DNA from: Actinomycetes bacterium
Lineage (GTDB): Bacteria > Actinomycetota > CALGFH01
Direction: 5' to 3'
Assembly (NCBI GenBank): GCA_030152105.1
Contig: JASLIH010000107.1
Coordinates: forward strand, 1 to 15,011
Length of the DNA stretch: 15,011 nt
The notes beneath the pieces are model-generated. The model was not told where the DNA came from, did no database searches, and saw only the letters and a list, made by a program, of their open reading frames with translations. A program made the translations under genes and the position numbers. Shown here piece after piece: positions 14,986 to 15,011 of this stretch (positions are counted from its first letter, which is position 1; each line of letters opens with the position of its first letter).

Positions 14986-15011
14986 GCCGCGCTGCGCCGG
15001 GGCGTGCCGGT
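14986..15011 (+). other. Apparent continuation of nuoG after the TAG
   Basis: The eight complete codons after the stop read AALRRGVP in the nuoG frame, and no shift is needed. In full-length NuoG the stretch [14 protein letters not shown] is normally followed by basic residues and a helix leading into a new strand, which fits this sequence. The segment is too short to judge alone. Confidence 0.5.

Overview
The window is a dense block of respiratory-chain genes from a very GC-rich bacterium. I judge this to be an actinobacterium or a close high-GC relative. The reasons are frequent GTG starts, TAG/TGA stops with no TAA among the complete genes, Shine-Dalgarno boxes of the GGAGG type, menaquinone rather than ubiquinone genes, and NuoC/NuoD/NuoE features like those of Actinomycetota. 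The genus cannot be read from the sequence.

Left end, minus strand (1-1791): a four-gene operon read right to left. It encodes a 113-residue protein with two membrane helices (1791-1450), a two-cluster [4Fe-4S] ferredoxin (1428-1075), a short b6-type cytochrome b (1046-261), and the start of an unrecognised Ala/Pro-rich protein that runs off the left edge (244-1). The cytochrome b has four haem-ligand histidines and the extra cysteine that holds haem ci/cn in b6f and Bacillus-type menaquinol:cytochrome c reductases. A ferredoxin in the same operon is the most unusual thing here.

Middle, plus strand (1914-5794): a divergently transcribed cytochrome c maturation (System II) operon made of a ResA/TlpA-like thioredoxin, CcdA, ResB and CcsA/ResC. 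It ends at a strong hairpin (5809-5840). That hairpin also lies behind a 41-residue small gene on the opposite strand (5993-5868).

Next, plus strand (6114-7348): an Lrp/AsnC-family regulator overlaps by one base with menG, the methyltransferase of the last menaquinone step. A regulatory region follows (7349-7453) with a -35/-10 promoter, a perfect 18-bp palindrome over the -35 box and a perfect CRP-type site TGTGA-N6-TCACA just downstream.

Right end, plus strand (7454-15011): a geranylgeranyl-reductase-family flavoprotein, likely acting on the menaquinone tail, and then nuoA-nuoB-nuoC-nuoD-nuoE-nuoF-nuoG of complex I, mostly with overlapping start and stop codons. NuoG is cut by an in-frame TAG at 14983-14985, although its reading frame stays open to the window edge.

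Together these genes would make menaquinone, reduce it with NADH through complex I, pass electrons to a cytochrome b complex, and mature the c-type cytochromes that complex needs. Most of it is well-known machinery. The less ordinary points are the ferredoxin/b6-type cytochrome operon, the operator arrangement before the flavoprotein/nuo genes, the small gene, and the interrupted nuoG.
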